Position numbers and translations under genes: made by a program. 46,150 nt of DNA from Nitrospira sp. (GTDB lineage Bacteria; Nitrospirota; Nitrospiria; Nitrospirales; Nitrospiraceae), in contig SWDP01000036.1 in assembly GCA_005116885.1 (NCBI GenBank), positions 64,925 through 111,074 on the forward strand, in the 5' to 3' direction. This document shows positions 26,381 to 33,958 of this stretch, in pieces; the first letter of the stretch is position 1, and every line of letters begins with the position of its first letter. A model generated the notes under the pieces. The model was not told the DNA's origin, made no database searches, and saw nothing but the letters and a program-made list of their open reading frames with translations.

Positions 26381-26698
26381 GTGACGGAACAGAGACAGCA
26401 CGTTCGCTATCAAGTCGAATTTCCAGCGATATTTGCGGGTGCCCCCTCTGGGGTCGGGATCGTCTACAATCTCGGGATGGGTGGCTGTAAGGTCGTCAGT
26501 GATCTTCCAGTCAAGACCGGCATACGCTTCACAGTCCACCTCCAGACACCCGAACAGCCAATCGCCATTACCATTCAAGCCGCTACAGTGCAATGGACCC
26601 TTAAACACGAGTTTGGCGTAGAATTTCATGAGATGCTGGAGCAGGAACGAACCCGCCTGGGACAGTTTCTCGCAACCCAAGCCAACGTCGTTCCATAG
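26381..26698 (+). CDS. PilZ-domain protein
   Basis: 105 residues from GTG 26381, which has GAGG 8 bases upstream; an ATG at 26315 would add 22 residues unlike the family. PilZ signature: RQHVRY (the RxxxR element near residue 5) and NLGMGG (the D/NxSxxG element, here with Gly in place of Ser). PilZ domains bind cyclic di-GMP and switch motility, surface sugar or secretion targets. Absence of the usual Ser may weaken binding. A second PilZ gene follows 19 bases later on the same strand. Confidence 0.8.
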   Translation: MTEQRQHVRYQVEFPAIFAGAPSGVGIVYNLGMGGCKVVSDLPVKTGIRFTVHLQTPEQPIAITIQAATVQWTLKHEFGVEFHEMLEQERTRLGQFLATQANVVP

Positions 26699-26717
26699 AA
26701 ATATCTACTGCACAACC

Positions 26718-27056
26718 ATGGTCACCCGAAAGCATCTCAGATTTCCCGTGTCACTCTCCTGCACCTTGGTACACCAAAATCGGTTCCGCCATGCAGGATC
26801 AGTCAGAGACCTTTCTGCCAAGGGATGTTGCGTGGAGAGCATCATCAGCCCATTTACCGGCATGCAACTCGCCGTCCACCTACATATCCCCGGTGAGTCC
26901 AAACCAATCATCATCGACAATGCCGCAATCCGCTGGTCCGGATCTGCCGGTATCGGCCTTGAATTTCTGACCGTTACTCCCCCGCATCAAGACCGGCTGG
27001 ACCGCATGATCCAGCGGCTGATCCAACAACTTCAGATTAAACCAGAACTCCAGTAG
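26718..27056 (+). CDS. PilZ-domain protein, second copy
   Basis: 112 residues from ATG 26718. RKHLRF (residues about 4-9) and DLSAKG are both in good agreement with the cyclic di-GMP-binding consensus RxxxR and D/NxSxxG, so this copy is more likely than its neighbour to bind the nucleotide. 'AAIRWSGSAGIGLEFL' is the typical late PilZ strand pattern. It probably arose as a tandem duplicate of 26381-26698 and is likely cotranscribed with it. Confidence 0.85.
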   Translation: MVTRKHLRFPVSLSCTLVHQNRFRHAGSVRDLSAKGCCVESIISPFTGMQLAVHLHIPGESKPIIIDNAAIRWSGSAGIGLEFLTVTPPHQDRLDRMIQRLIQQLQIKPELQ

Positions 27057-27099
27057 ACCAGTTGCTTTTGAGGCGCTCGCCTCCGTATCCTTTCTCTCC

Positions 27100-27303
27100 A
27101 TGGACTTCTCTCAGCTTTCACAAGAACAATTCAAAAAACTTGTGCGCGGGATCGTCGATGATCGTCTGCGTGAGCTGCTGGGTGACCCTGACCTCGGGCT
27201 CCAGCTCGGCAGTGGCTTGCACGCCCGTCTGAAAGAGTCATTGGCGAGTACGGAGAGACTGTCCGGCGAGGACATTGCCGACCAACTCGGTCTCCGCTGG
27301 TAA
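27100..27303 (+). CDS. Putative antitoxin of a RelE/ParE-type pair
   Basis: 67 residues. Sequence 'VDDRLRELLGDPDLGLQLGS' and a C-terminal 'RLSGEDIADQLGLRW' resemble small antitoxins that precede RelE-type toxins: a dimerising or helical front and a toxin-binding tail. No clear DNA-binding fold can be named. It lies 7 bases before the toxin gene, in the usual antitoxin-first order. Confidence 0.75.
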   Translation: MDFSQLSQEQFKKLVRGIVDDRLRELLGDPDLGLQLGSGLHARLKESLASTERLSGEDIADQLGLRW

Positions 27304-27310
27304 GGACAAC

Positions 27311-27574
27311 ATGGCCTGGTATCGTCTTGCCTATCGCCCAGCTATCCTCAAAGATCTTGGAACACTTGAGCCAACCATGGCACAGCGACTCTTGGATAAG
27401 ACTAAATGGATTGCCTCCAACGTCGATAACTTGCGCCACGAGGCCATCGCAGCAGATCTGCCAGGCCTGTCCAAATATGCGGTCGAGGACTGGAGGATTT
27501 TCTATTCAATCGACCGTGACAATCTCCTGATCGATATTCACGGCATCGTTCGCTACACAGAGGCCCGTGTATGA
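27311..27574 (+). CDS. RelE/ParE-family toxin
   Basis: 87 residues from ATG 27311. 'YRLAYRPAILKDLGTLEPTM' is the typical first strand and helix; 'LPGLSKYAVEDWRIFYSIDR' and 'DIHGIVRYTEARV' are the conserved late strands (G-x-R/K-x-R/Y-x-G/D-x-R-I/V-x-Y). Toxins of this family cut ribosome-bound mRNA (RelE) or poison gyrase (ParE); the conserved 'WRIFY' favours RelE. Its stop overlaps the next start by 4 bases, which ties the third gene into the operon. Confidence 0.88.
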   Translation: MAWYRLAYRPAILKDLGTLEPTMAQRLLDKTKWIASNVDNLRHEAIAADLPGLSKYAVEDWRIFYSIDRDNLLIDIHGIVRYTEARV

Positions 27575-27885
27575 TTGCTGTCACCCTTGCCGCCATCACA
27601 AAACTGAGAGCGATTCAAACCCATCACCCTGAGGATCCGATCGTCCGGATTTCTGTCCGCGATGTGGACGATTCACGGTTAAGCTTCAGTATCACGTTGG
27701 AAGCGACCACCCAGCCTGATGACGACGTTCAGCAGATGGATGGGCTCACCATTGCAGTGGATCGACGAAGCGCGTCACGGATGGAGCGGGTAACAATCGA
27801 CTATACTGAGGCCAGCGGGTTTCGCTTCCTCCACGATGAAGAGGGCCACAGCCTGCCGCTTCTTACCATTCCCACTCTCAATTGA
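27571..27885 (+). CDS. Cysteine-less IscA/HesB-like protein
   Basis: 104 residues. The layout matches A-type Fe-S carriers: 'IAVTLAAITKLRAIQTHH' (family start: 'I.LT..A...I'), 'DPIVRISVRDVDDSRLSFSI' (where the family has G-L-R-V-x-V-x-G-G-C-S-G), 'DGLTIAVDRRSASRMERVTI' and 'DYTEASGFRFLHDEE'. None of the three cluster Cys is present, and there is no Cys at all, so it cannot carry a cluster in the normal way. It is translationally coupled to the RelE-type toxin gene (ATGA overlap at 27571). Similarity is by pattern only; a structural role or toxin modulation is possible. Confidence 0.7.
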   Translation: MIAVTLAAITKLRAIQTHHPEDPIVRISVRDVDDSRLSFSITLEATTQPDDDVQQMDGLTIAVDRRSASRMERVTIDYTEASGFRFLHDEEGHSLPLLTIPTLN

Positions 27886-27980
27886 CTGACGGAGAAACTT
27901 GGTAGGAGTTTTAAAATCCATTTCAGCACAGTAACGCCACTATGTCTGCACCTTTGGACAAGAGGAAAACTGCCCTGCAA

Positions 27981-28099
27981 GAGGCTCAAACAGGCCGCCC
28001 AGCAAGGCCGCAGCGAGCGAAGACCCGGAGGCGTACCCTTGCGGTACGTTGAAGGGTCTGAGCGATGCGAGAACGAAGCTGGAGGCCGGTTTCAGCCTC
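27981..28099. repeat. Full-length nested palindromic repeat
   Basis: About 119 bases. The outer stem pairs GAGGCT (27981-27986), AAAC (27988-27991), GGCC (27993-27996) and CAGC (28000-28003) with GCTG (28078-28081), GGCC (28084-28087), GTTT (28089-28092) and AGCCTC (28094-28099). Inside, AGACCC (28021-28026) pairs with GGGTCT (28054-28059), and inside that GCGTAC (28031-28036) with GTACGT (28044-28049). Copies or fragments are at 1-55, 9625-9645 and 42714-42728. I recall similar repeats in Nitrospira genomes. It sits between convergent genes and may act as a bidirectional terminator. Confidence 0.75.
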
Positions 28100-28109
28100 T
28101 TATCGAGGG

Positions 28110-28649
28110 TTAGGTGAGTCGGTCTGGCAGGCTGGCAACATGCACCTGGAACTCGCCCCTGGTCACATCGTCGACATAGCGGCGCAGGGCATCCTTCACC
28201 ACGGGAAAGGCGATCTGGTCCCAGGGAATCTCAGAGAGTGAGAACAACTGCACATCGAGGCTTTCCTCACCTATCCCAAAATCCGGCGAACGCATCGGCC
28301 CTCGGAATACCAGGTAGGCTTGGCCGATGTGGGGGAGACTGAGGACCGCGAAGAGGCTGATACGCTCCACCTGAGCCTGCGCTTCCTCCAAAGTCTCGCG
28401 AACAGCCGCCTGCTCAGTACTCTCGCCGATCTCCATAAAGCCGGCAGGGAAGGTCCAGAGACCGGACTTGGGTTCAATGGCGCGCCGACAGAGAAGAATG
28501 TAGCCGTCCCATTCCGGAATACAGCCAGCGACGATTTTTGGATTATGGTAATGAATAGTCTGGCATGAGTCGCAGACGAACCGCAGACGATTGTCGCCAG
28601 CGGGAACTTTCTTGGTGACAGGCGTGCCGCAGGCGCTGCAATAGTTCAT
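28110..28649 (-). CDS. Nudix hydrolase with N-terminal zinc ribbon
   Basis: 179 residues from ATG 28649. The first residues, 'MNYCSACGTPV' with 'RLRFVCDSCQTIHYHNP', form a four-Cys zinc ribbon, followed by a Nudix domain with 'LWTFPAGFMEIGES' and 'AAVRETLEEAQ' as the Nudix box (first Gly of the box is Ala-Gly, as often in this subfamily). Zinc-ribbon Nudix enzymes are related to NADH pyrophosphatase NudC and to ADP-ribose or nucleotide hydrolases; the exact substrate is unclear. It is divergent from the methyltransferase gene, with 29 bases between the two starts. Confidence 0.88.
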   Translation of the reverse strand: MNYCSACGTPVTKKVPAGDNRLRFVCDSCQTIHYHNPKIVAGCIPEWDGYILLCRRAIEPKSGLWTFPAGFMEIGESTEQAAVRETLEEAQAQVERISLFAVLSLPHIGQAYLVFRGPMRSPDFGIGEESLDVQLFSLSEIPWDQIAFPVVKDALRRYVDDVTRGEFQVHVASLPDRLT

Positions 28650-28678
28650 CGCGATGCTCAGTCGGATGGTGATTTCAA

Positions 28679-29857
28679 ATGGATAGCACAAAACTACGGT
28701 TCTTTGCACCCTGCCCGAGTGGGCTGGAGGGCGTCCTCGAACAGGAACTCCACGACCTTGGCGTGCCTATGACCACAAAGACGGATGGCGGAGTCGCCTT
28801 CCTGGCCCCCTGGTCCAGCATGTATTGGGTCAATCTCAAGAGCCACATAGCCAGCCGCGTGCTCTGGGAAGTCGGCCAAACCCCCTATTTGTCGGAAGAC
28901 GATGTGTACCGCGCAGCCTATCACTTGCCCTGGCCGGACTGGTTCACGTCGGCGCAGACCATCAAGGTGAAAGTGAGCGCACGCCGTTGTCCACTCACCA
29001 GCCTGGACTTCATCACGCTACGTATTAAAGACGCGGTCTGCGATAAGTTTATGGCAGTGCGCCATAAGAGACCGAATGTAGACACCCATCACCCGAACAT
29101 CCGACTTGACGCGTTTCTCGATGAGTCAACGGTGACGTTCTATTTAGATACCTCCGGCGACCCACTCTTCAAGCGAGGCCATCGTATCGTGTCTGTCGAG
29201 GCACCGTTGCGAGAAAACTTGGCGGCGGGCTTGCTGCGGCTCGCTGGATGGACGCCGAACGACGTGCTGCTCGACCCTATGTGCGGAGGGGGAACGATCC
29301 CCCTCGAAGCGGCGCTGATGGCGCGCAGAATCTCGCCCGGGCAGTCCCGGGCATTTGCGTTTGAACACTTGATTATTCACGATCCCAAACTCTGGGGCCA
29401 TCTGCGCGAAGCATCTCGGGTGAAACAACTGGCAGAGGTGCCGGCTGCCATCTATGCCTCCGATCAGGATCCAGCCGCGGTTAAAATTGCGCAACGAACA
29501 TTTCAGGGTGCGGGAGTCTCGGTAGATATTCGCTTAAAGCAGAGCGACATACTCGCCCTTGAAGCTCCAGCTGAGCAGGGCGTGCTGTTGATCAATCCTC
29601 CCTATGGAGTCCGACTCAGCCGGCCAGAGGAACTCGATGCGTTCTACCCCCAACTGGGCGACTGGTTAAAACAGCGATTCAGCGGGTGGCGAGCCTATGT
29701 CTTTACCGGAGATTTGCGTATTCCAAAACTCATCGGCCTTGCGCCATCAAAACGCATTCCTCTCTTTAATGGTCCGTTGGAGTGTCGGTTGTATGAGTTC
29801 CACATCGTGTCGGGGTCGATGCGCAAAACAATTTCCACACCTGCGAACAAAAAGTGA
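28679..29857 (+). CDS. THUMP-domain RNA methyltransferase, RlmL/YpsC-like
   Basis: 392 residues. The N-terminal part ('RFFAPCPSGLEGVLEQELHD', then 'GGVAFLAPWSSMYWVNLKSH') and the THUMP region (about 60-165) are as in RlmL. The methyltransferase domain has 'VLLDPMCGGGTIPLEAALMA' (SAM motif I, about residue 200) and the catalytic NPPYG (about 303-307). Proteins of this size methylate N2 of a guanine in 23S rRNA (m2G2445 in E. coli). Only the first half of E. coli RlmL is present (no RlmK half), as in YpsC-type enzymes of Gram-positive bacteria. Confidence 0.9.
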   Translation: MDSTKLRFFAPCPSGLEGVLEQELHDLGVPMTTKTDGGVAFLAPWSSMYWVNLKSHIASRVLWEVGQTPYLSEDDVYRAAYHLPWPDWFTSAQTIKVKVSARRCPLTSLDFITLRIKDAVCDKFMAVRHKRPNVDTHHPNIRLDAFLDESTVTFYLDTSGDPLFKRGHRIVSVEAPLRENLAAGLLRLAGWTPNDVLLDPMCGGGTIPLEAALMARRISPGQSRAFAFEHLIIHDPKLWGHLREASRVKQLAEVPAAIYASDQDPAAVKIAQRTFQGAGVSVDIRLKQSDILALEAPAEQGVLLINPPYGVRLSRPEELDAFYPQLGDWLKQRFSGWRAYVFTGDLRIPKLIGLAPSKRIPLFNGPLECRLYEFHIVSGSMRKTISTPANKK

Positions 29858-29886
29858 TGTCTCGCCATGGCCTGTGGACACAGATC

Positions 29887-31905
29887 ATGAAGCGTTTCCA
29901 ATCGTTTCTGTTCGGTCTATTCGTACTCTTGTGGCTTTCCGGTTGCAGTACGATACAAAGCTTCTTTGCGTCGGGGGACTCCCCACCCGCACCCAACAGT
30001 CATATGCGCCAATCGGCGCTTGACCGGCTGGCACCAACCGTCCGAAAGGATTTTGAGCAACTCACCGGATTGCGTCATAGAGACCTGCGTGCTGAGCATG
30101 AAACGGTCGAGAAGATCCCGGCGCAATTCAAACGTCGCCTCGTGATCGAGACCCTCAAACAGCCCTGGGATGGTCTGACGGAATTAGAGCGCCAGGGACT
30201 CGTATTGGCCGACATGGCAAAAGGAGGAGCGATCAATCTTCCAGGCCTTCTCGATGTGCTCGAAGCCGGTAGGGATCGCACCTCCACCTTCTCAAAACCG
30301 ATTCCGCTGCCGACGCATTCCACCCAAGAAGACCTCCTCGCCTTCATGATCGGAAGCTTGGAGCAGGCATCGCTGCACCGCGAGAAAGCGCTGACAAATC
30401 TGACAGAAGCAGAGAGGCACTTCTTATTTCTGCATGCACGATCGATAGCAGAGCACTTCACTCCGCAAATCTCGAGCCTGTCGAACCAGGCAAGCGCGCA
30501 AGTCAACGCCGATCTCCGATTTGCCGAACTGATTGAGAAACAGATCGACTATGCCAGTCTTCTTGCATCCGCCCAAGTCCTCGCCCGCCTTGCCAATGAA
30601 CCGTGGCTTCACCAAGCCGCTGCAACCTGGATGAACCCCCTGCCGGCTTCTTCCGTTCCTCCCGGCGTAACAGGAGACATCCTGCTGGCCCATGATACAC
30701 CCTACGGATTGATTATCATTGGTGGCCCAGGATCGAATACCTATAAGATTGAAAAAGGAATCGGTCTGATTATCGATGTAGGCGGCAACGATCATTACCG
30801 GGGGATGATTGCCGCATCTGCAGAAGAAAATCAGGGCAATGCCGTCGTTATCGACCTCGCAGGGAACGATACGTATACAGGGGCTCCTCTCGGACTCGCC
30901 ACCGGGCGGCTGGGGGTGGGGCTGTTAATCGATCACGATGGCGACGATGTCTACCAGCTCGACATGGGATCGGGAGGCGCGGGATTCGGCGGACTCGGAA
31001 TCTTGTTCGACGCGAAAGGTAACGACCTCTATACGGGGAATCGCCTGACTCAGGGCGCCGCCATTGGAGGACTCGGCCTCTTGCTCGATGGGGCAGGAAA
31101 TGACCGCTATACCAGCCATGGCTTCGCGATCGGATTCGGCGGCCCCTTGGGCGTCGGCGCCGTCATCGACATTACCGGCAACGACCACTATCAATGCGGC
31201 GACACATATCCCAGTGCCTATAACTCGCAGGATGCTCCGACGGGGAAACCAGGCGACCCTCTCTATCAATACGACTGCTTCGGGTTGGGTGCCGGATCTG
31301 GACAACGAATTCTGACAAAGAAGGTGGAGTGGCAACCCTACAACCTGGCCGGTGGCTGGGGGATCTTGTTGGATCTCGAAGGGCAGGATCACTATGACAG
31401 CGCCAACTTCTCACAGGGGCAAGGCTACTTTTTCGGCACAGGAATGAAATTGGACTTCGATGGCGACGACGAGCACCAGGGCGCACGCTACGGGCATGGT
31501 GCCTCCGCCCACTTCGGGGTCGGCCTTTTCATCGACCGGCAAGGAGACGATCGCTACGGCTCCTCCGGACCCTATTACAACGGTGGAGTCGCATGGGACA
31601 ACAGCGTAAGCCTCATGATCGATGCAGGACAAGGCAGAGATATTTATGCCTTCGAGCACTCGACCGGTCTTGGTCGAGCCGACTATGCAGGCTGGGGGCT
31701 TTTCATCGATGAGGGAGGAGAGGATCAGTACCAGGTCAATTCAGGCTTCGGAGACTCCTCGGAGAAAAGCGTCGCCGGGTTCTTCGACCTCAACGGCAAC
31801 GACATCTATGCACCACATCCCGATTCTTCGATGCCGCCCGATACTCGTCCCGGTAACGGAAAGCTCTTCCTCTACCCTCAAGGTGGAACCTTTATCGATC
31901 GGTAA
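29887..31905 (+). CDS. Lipoprotein with twelve Asp-rich beta-solenoid repeats
   Basis: 672 residues from ATG 29887; earlier in-frame starts (GTG 29854, ATG 29857) overlap the methyltransferase stop. The signal peptide is 'MKRFQSFLFGLFVLLWLSGC', with lipobox LSGC. Residues about 40-290 are mainly helical and of unknown type. The C-terminal half holds twelve copies of a short unit, G-hhh-D-xx-G-x-D-x-Y, for example 'GLIIDVGGNDHYRG', 'GLLLDGAGNDRYTS' and 'GLFIDRQGDDRYGS', spaced about 20-55 residues. The regular Asp pattern suggests a stacked beta-solenoid that binds Ca2+, somewhat like RTX repeats but with a different unit. It is expected at the cell envelope. It is probably cotranscribed with the upstream methyltransferase gene. 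Confidence 0.85.
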   Translation: MKRFQSFLFGLFVLLWLSGCSTIQSFFASGDSPPAPNSHMRQSALDRLAPTVRKDFEQLTGLRHRDLRAEHETVEKIPAQFKRRLVIETLKQPWDGLTELERQGLVLADMAKGGAINLPGLLDVLEAGRDRTSTFSKPIPLPTHSTQEDLLAFMIGSLEQASLHREKALTNLTEAERHFLFLHARSIAEHFTPQISSLSNQASAQVNADLRFAELIEKQIDYASLLASAQVLARLANEPWLHQAAATWMNPLPASSVPPGVTGDILLAHDTPYGLIIIGGPGSNTYKIEKGIGLIIDVGGNDHYRGMIAASAEENQGNAVVIDLAGNDTYTGAPLGLATGRLGVGLLIDHDGDDVYQLDMGSGGAGFGGLGILFDAKGNDLYTGNRLTQGAAIGGLGLLLDGAGNDRYTSHGFAIGFGGPLGVGAVIDITGNDHYQCGDTYPSAYNSQDAPTGKPGDPLYQYDCFGLGAGSGQRILTKKVEWQPYNLAGGWGILLDLEGQDHYDSANFSQGQGYFFGTGMKLDFDGDDEHQGARYGHGASAHFGVGLFIDRQGDDRYGSSGPYYNGGVAWDNSVSLMIDAGQGRDIYAFEHSTGLGRADYAGWGLFIDEGGEDQYQVNSGFGDSSEKSVAGFFDLNGNDIYAPHPDSSMPPDTRPGNGKLFLYPQGGTFIDR

Positions 31906-32551
31906 CGAGCTGGGAGAAAGTCCCGTCATTGGATGTGGTTCATCTTTCCGCAGATCAGAGGTCTTGGTCACAGTGGAGCCCCACGGCCTTAGCCTACTCC
32001 GCCGAAGTAGCTCAGCGACGAAGGCTGAAAGCGTGTCCTCCTTCGCCAAGGCTTCGGCACGCCGTTCTCTTCTTCCACTTTCCCAGGTGCGGCGGAGACG
32101 GTTGCTCCATCTGCACTTGCACGAATGCATTCCGTCCCGCCATCATCTCCCAGTCCGGGGCTGGGGTTCAGCGCGAACATCACCGAAGGAGCGGGCCCCA
32201 TCGAGGCTCCGCCAGTGCATGGTATCTCCGCTACTCGTCCAGTGAAGATGGTGGGTCTGTCTGTGACTTGCGAGGGGGTGCCCGGCTCTCTTCTTTCACT
32301 TCCCAGGTACGGCGGAGACGGTTGCTCCATCTGCGACTTGCACGAAGGCGCGGGCACCACACTTGTTGATCAGATGCGACCAGCTTCCGGCTGGCGATGC
32401 CGATGTTCGAAGTTCCGTTCATGCGAAGCGAGGAACGGAACGAGTTTCGGCATCGAGCAGATGAGAAACGTAGTGTGGTCGCGCTGAAGTGCCGGAGCAG
32501 GTGGGGCAACCGTCTCCGCCCCTCGCATGTCAATTAACAGGCCAGATGGGC
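31906..32551. repeat. Gene-poor stretch with direct and inverted repeats
   Basis: A unit of about 59 bases occurs at 32067-32125 and again at 32288-32346, 221 bases apart and about 90% identical, with the shared core GGCGGAGACGGTTGCTCCAT. An inverted piece of the core (GGGGCAACCGTCTCCGCC) is at 32503-32520. Reading frames across this area are open on several frames but look artefactual (Arg/Ser/Leu-rich). The sequence CTCCGCCGAAGTAGC at 31997-32011 and 'CTTCGCCAAGGCTTCGGC' at 32041-32058 belong to common intergenic repeat types. No gene is supported. Confidence 0.6.
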
Positions 32552-32755
32552 CTAGGCTGCGCCTTTGCGCGGTTCGCGGTGCAGGGCCTCGGCCACCGCT
32601 CGGGGATTGCACGCCGCGACACGCAGGAGCGCGAGTGCCGGGCCGTCCGGTGTCCGCCGCCCCTGCTCCCAATTGCGGAGCGTGGCGACACTGACACCGA
32701 TCATCAGAGCGAACTCGGTTTGCGATGCCTTAAGCTTTTCGCGAACGGGCTCCAT
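32552..32755 (-). pseudogene. Truncated XRE-family antitoxin (NadS/HigA-like)
   Basis: 67 residues. 'VREKLKASQTEFALMIGVSV' and 'TLRNWEQGRRTPDGPALALL' are a complete helix-turn-helix typical of the roughly 100-residue antitoxins that follow RelE/HigB-type toxins. The usual 30-odd N-terminal residues are missing: the frame has a stop four codons before the ATG, and no toxin gene lies upstream, where the FHA gene begins on the other strand. It looks like the tail of a lost toxin-antitoxin pair, although a short product could still bind DNA. Confidence 0.65.
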
Positions 32756-32775
32756 TTGTCGAACTTAATCGAACC

Positions 32776-33135
32776 ATGGTGCTCAAAAGAACGGACTCTA
32801 CCCCCAACGAGCCGACTCTCATTGCGACAGTTGTTGTCATCGCTGGAAAAACAGACCAACTAGAATATTCACTCATCAAACAGGTCAATGTCATTGGATC
32901 GCAAGACGGGTCGGCAATTCGCCTCACCGGCTGGTTTGCCCCTAAAGCTGCGGCGACAATCGCCCGACGAGGCCACAACTATTCCATCAGCCATGCTCAG
33001 AGTACGAAACCTCTGCTCATTAACGGCATACAGGTAATGGGACAACACGATCTAAAGGATGGGGATCATATCGAGGTAGCAGGTGTGACGCTGAGATTCT
33101 CTGTGTCTTCAAAAACCAACGGCACAACGCGCTAA
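32776..33135 (+). CDS. FHA-domain protein
   Basis: 119 residues. 'KQVNVIGSQDGSAIRLTGWF' is the start of the FHA fold (the family has G-R in a similar place), 'ATIARRGHNYSISHAQ' the centre and 'PLLINGIQVMGQHDLKDGD', then 'IEVAGVTLRF' the late strands (N-G-x2-V... L-x-D-G-D-x-I). FHA domains bind phosphothreonine peptides. The canonical Ser-x2-His is not clearly present, so binding is uncertain. It is a stand-alone domain. It is convergent with the Cys-rich-repeat protein gene, with 11 bases between their ends. Confidence 0.8.
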   Translation: MVLKRTDSTPNEPTLIATVVVIAGKTDQLEYSLIKQVNVIGSQDGSAIRLTGWFAPKAAATIARRGHNYSISHAQSTKPLLINGIQVMGQHDLKDGDHIEVAGVTLRFSVSSKTNGTTR

Positions 33136-33146
33136 TGACGACAGCG

Positions 33147-33779
33147 CTATTTGAAGAACAATGTCCCCTTCGGGAGGGTCTGATAACATCGGTCGGAAAC
33201 TTCCTGGCCATATGATTGTAGACACTGGAGGATCTGCCCACCTCCAGGTTTCACCGCTCGACAGAATCGTTTGACATCTTCGTCGCACGCCGCCATCACT
33301 CGATTACGATCTTCCTTCCACTTAATAAACTGCTCCTTTAACTGGTTTTGACACAGCGGCGGTAGTTGTTTTGCGCGCTGTTGCAAACAGCGTGTCCGCG
33401 CCGAACCATCCGGAGAGTCTGGACATAATTGTTCGATGTCTGCTTCGCACTTAAGTCTCGCAGCCTGCAATGAACGAGAATCCAGCCGTGACACAACTGG
33501 AATGTCAACATTGGCGTCGTGCGACCGATCGTCGCCTGAACTCGCAATCGCTGCGTCTGAAGGAAGCGGAGGCGACGTGGGAATGGTGAGATCCAGCGTG
33601 GGCGGCACAGGCAGTGAAGGCAACGGACGTACCACCTGGCGAGCCTCAACAGGTGGCGTAGTTGGGAACAACTCTTCCTGTGACGGAAAATTGCCTGCGA
33701 CAATCACCCACACGAGCCCAAGACCTACAATGGTGATTGCACCGGCGATCGTGCTGCTCGATGACGTCTGCTCAGCCAT
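33147..33779 (-). CDS. Membrane-anchored protein with Cys-rich GLG1-type repeats
   Basis: 210 residues. One N-terminal membrane helix (about 10-30, 'IAGAITIVGLGLVWVIVAG'), then a Pro-rich linker (about 35-75), then two Cys-rich repeats: 'LKCEADIEQLCPDSPDGSAR' to 'LCQNQL' and 'AACDEDVKRFCRAVKPGGGQ' to 'RCYQTL'. The Cys-x6-Cys ... Cys-x-Q... pattern is that of the GLG1/Cys_rich_FGFR repeat, also found in bacterial envelope proteins of unknown role. The repeats should lie in the periplasm with disulphides. Confidence 0.8.
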   Translation of the reverse strand: MAEQTSSSSTIAGAITIVGLGLVWVIVAGNFPSQEELFPTTPPVEARQVVRPLPSLPVPPTLDLTIPTSPPLPSDAAIASSGDDRSHDANVDIPVVSRLDSRSLQAARLKCEADIEQLCPDSPDGSARTRCLQQRAKQLPPLCQNQLKEQFIKWKEDRNRVMAACDEDVKRFCRAVKPGGGQILQCLQSYGQEVSDRCYQTLPKGTLFFK

Positions 33780-33958
33780 AATAACTTCCTATCTATTCAG
33801 ACCGAGCATAAGATAAGACGTCGAAAAAATCACGAATTGTCGGGTTTCTTCCAGAAGCCGATACATATTGTGGTTCGCCATAACCGTGAGCACTTGCACG
33901 GCAAGGCACGCGCGGGGAATCACCAGATGATAGACAGGAGGAGCGAACAGGACGATAG

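Noticed and set aside
27981-28099. CRISPR-like or tRNA-like fold
   Set aside because: A single nested palindrome, without regular spacers and without tRNA features such as a T-loop GTTCRA motif or a 7-base acceptor.
31622-32487. Long open frames across the end of the repeat lipoprotein and the spacer
   Set aside because: They are Arg/Ser/Leu-rich shadows produced by codon bias and repeats; no homology-like motif.
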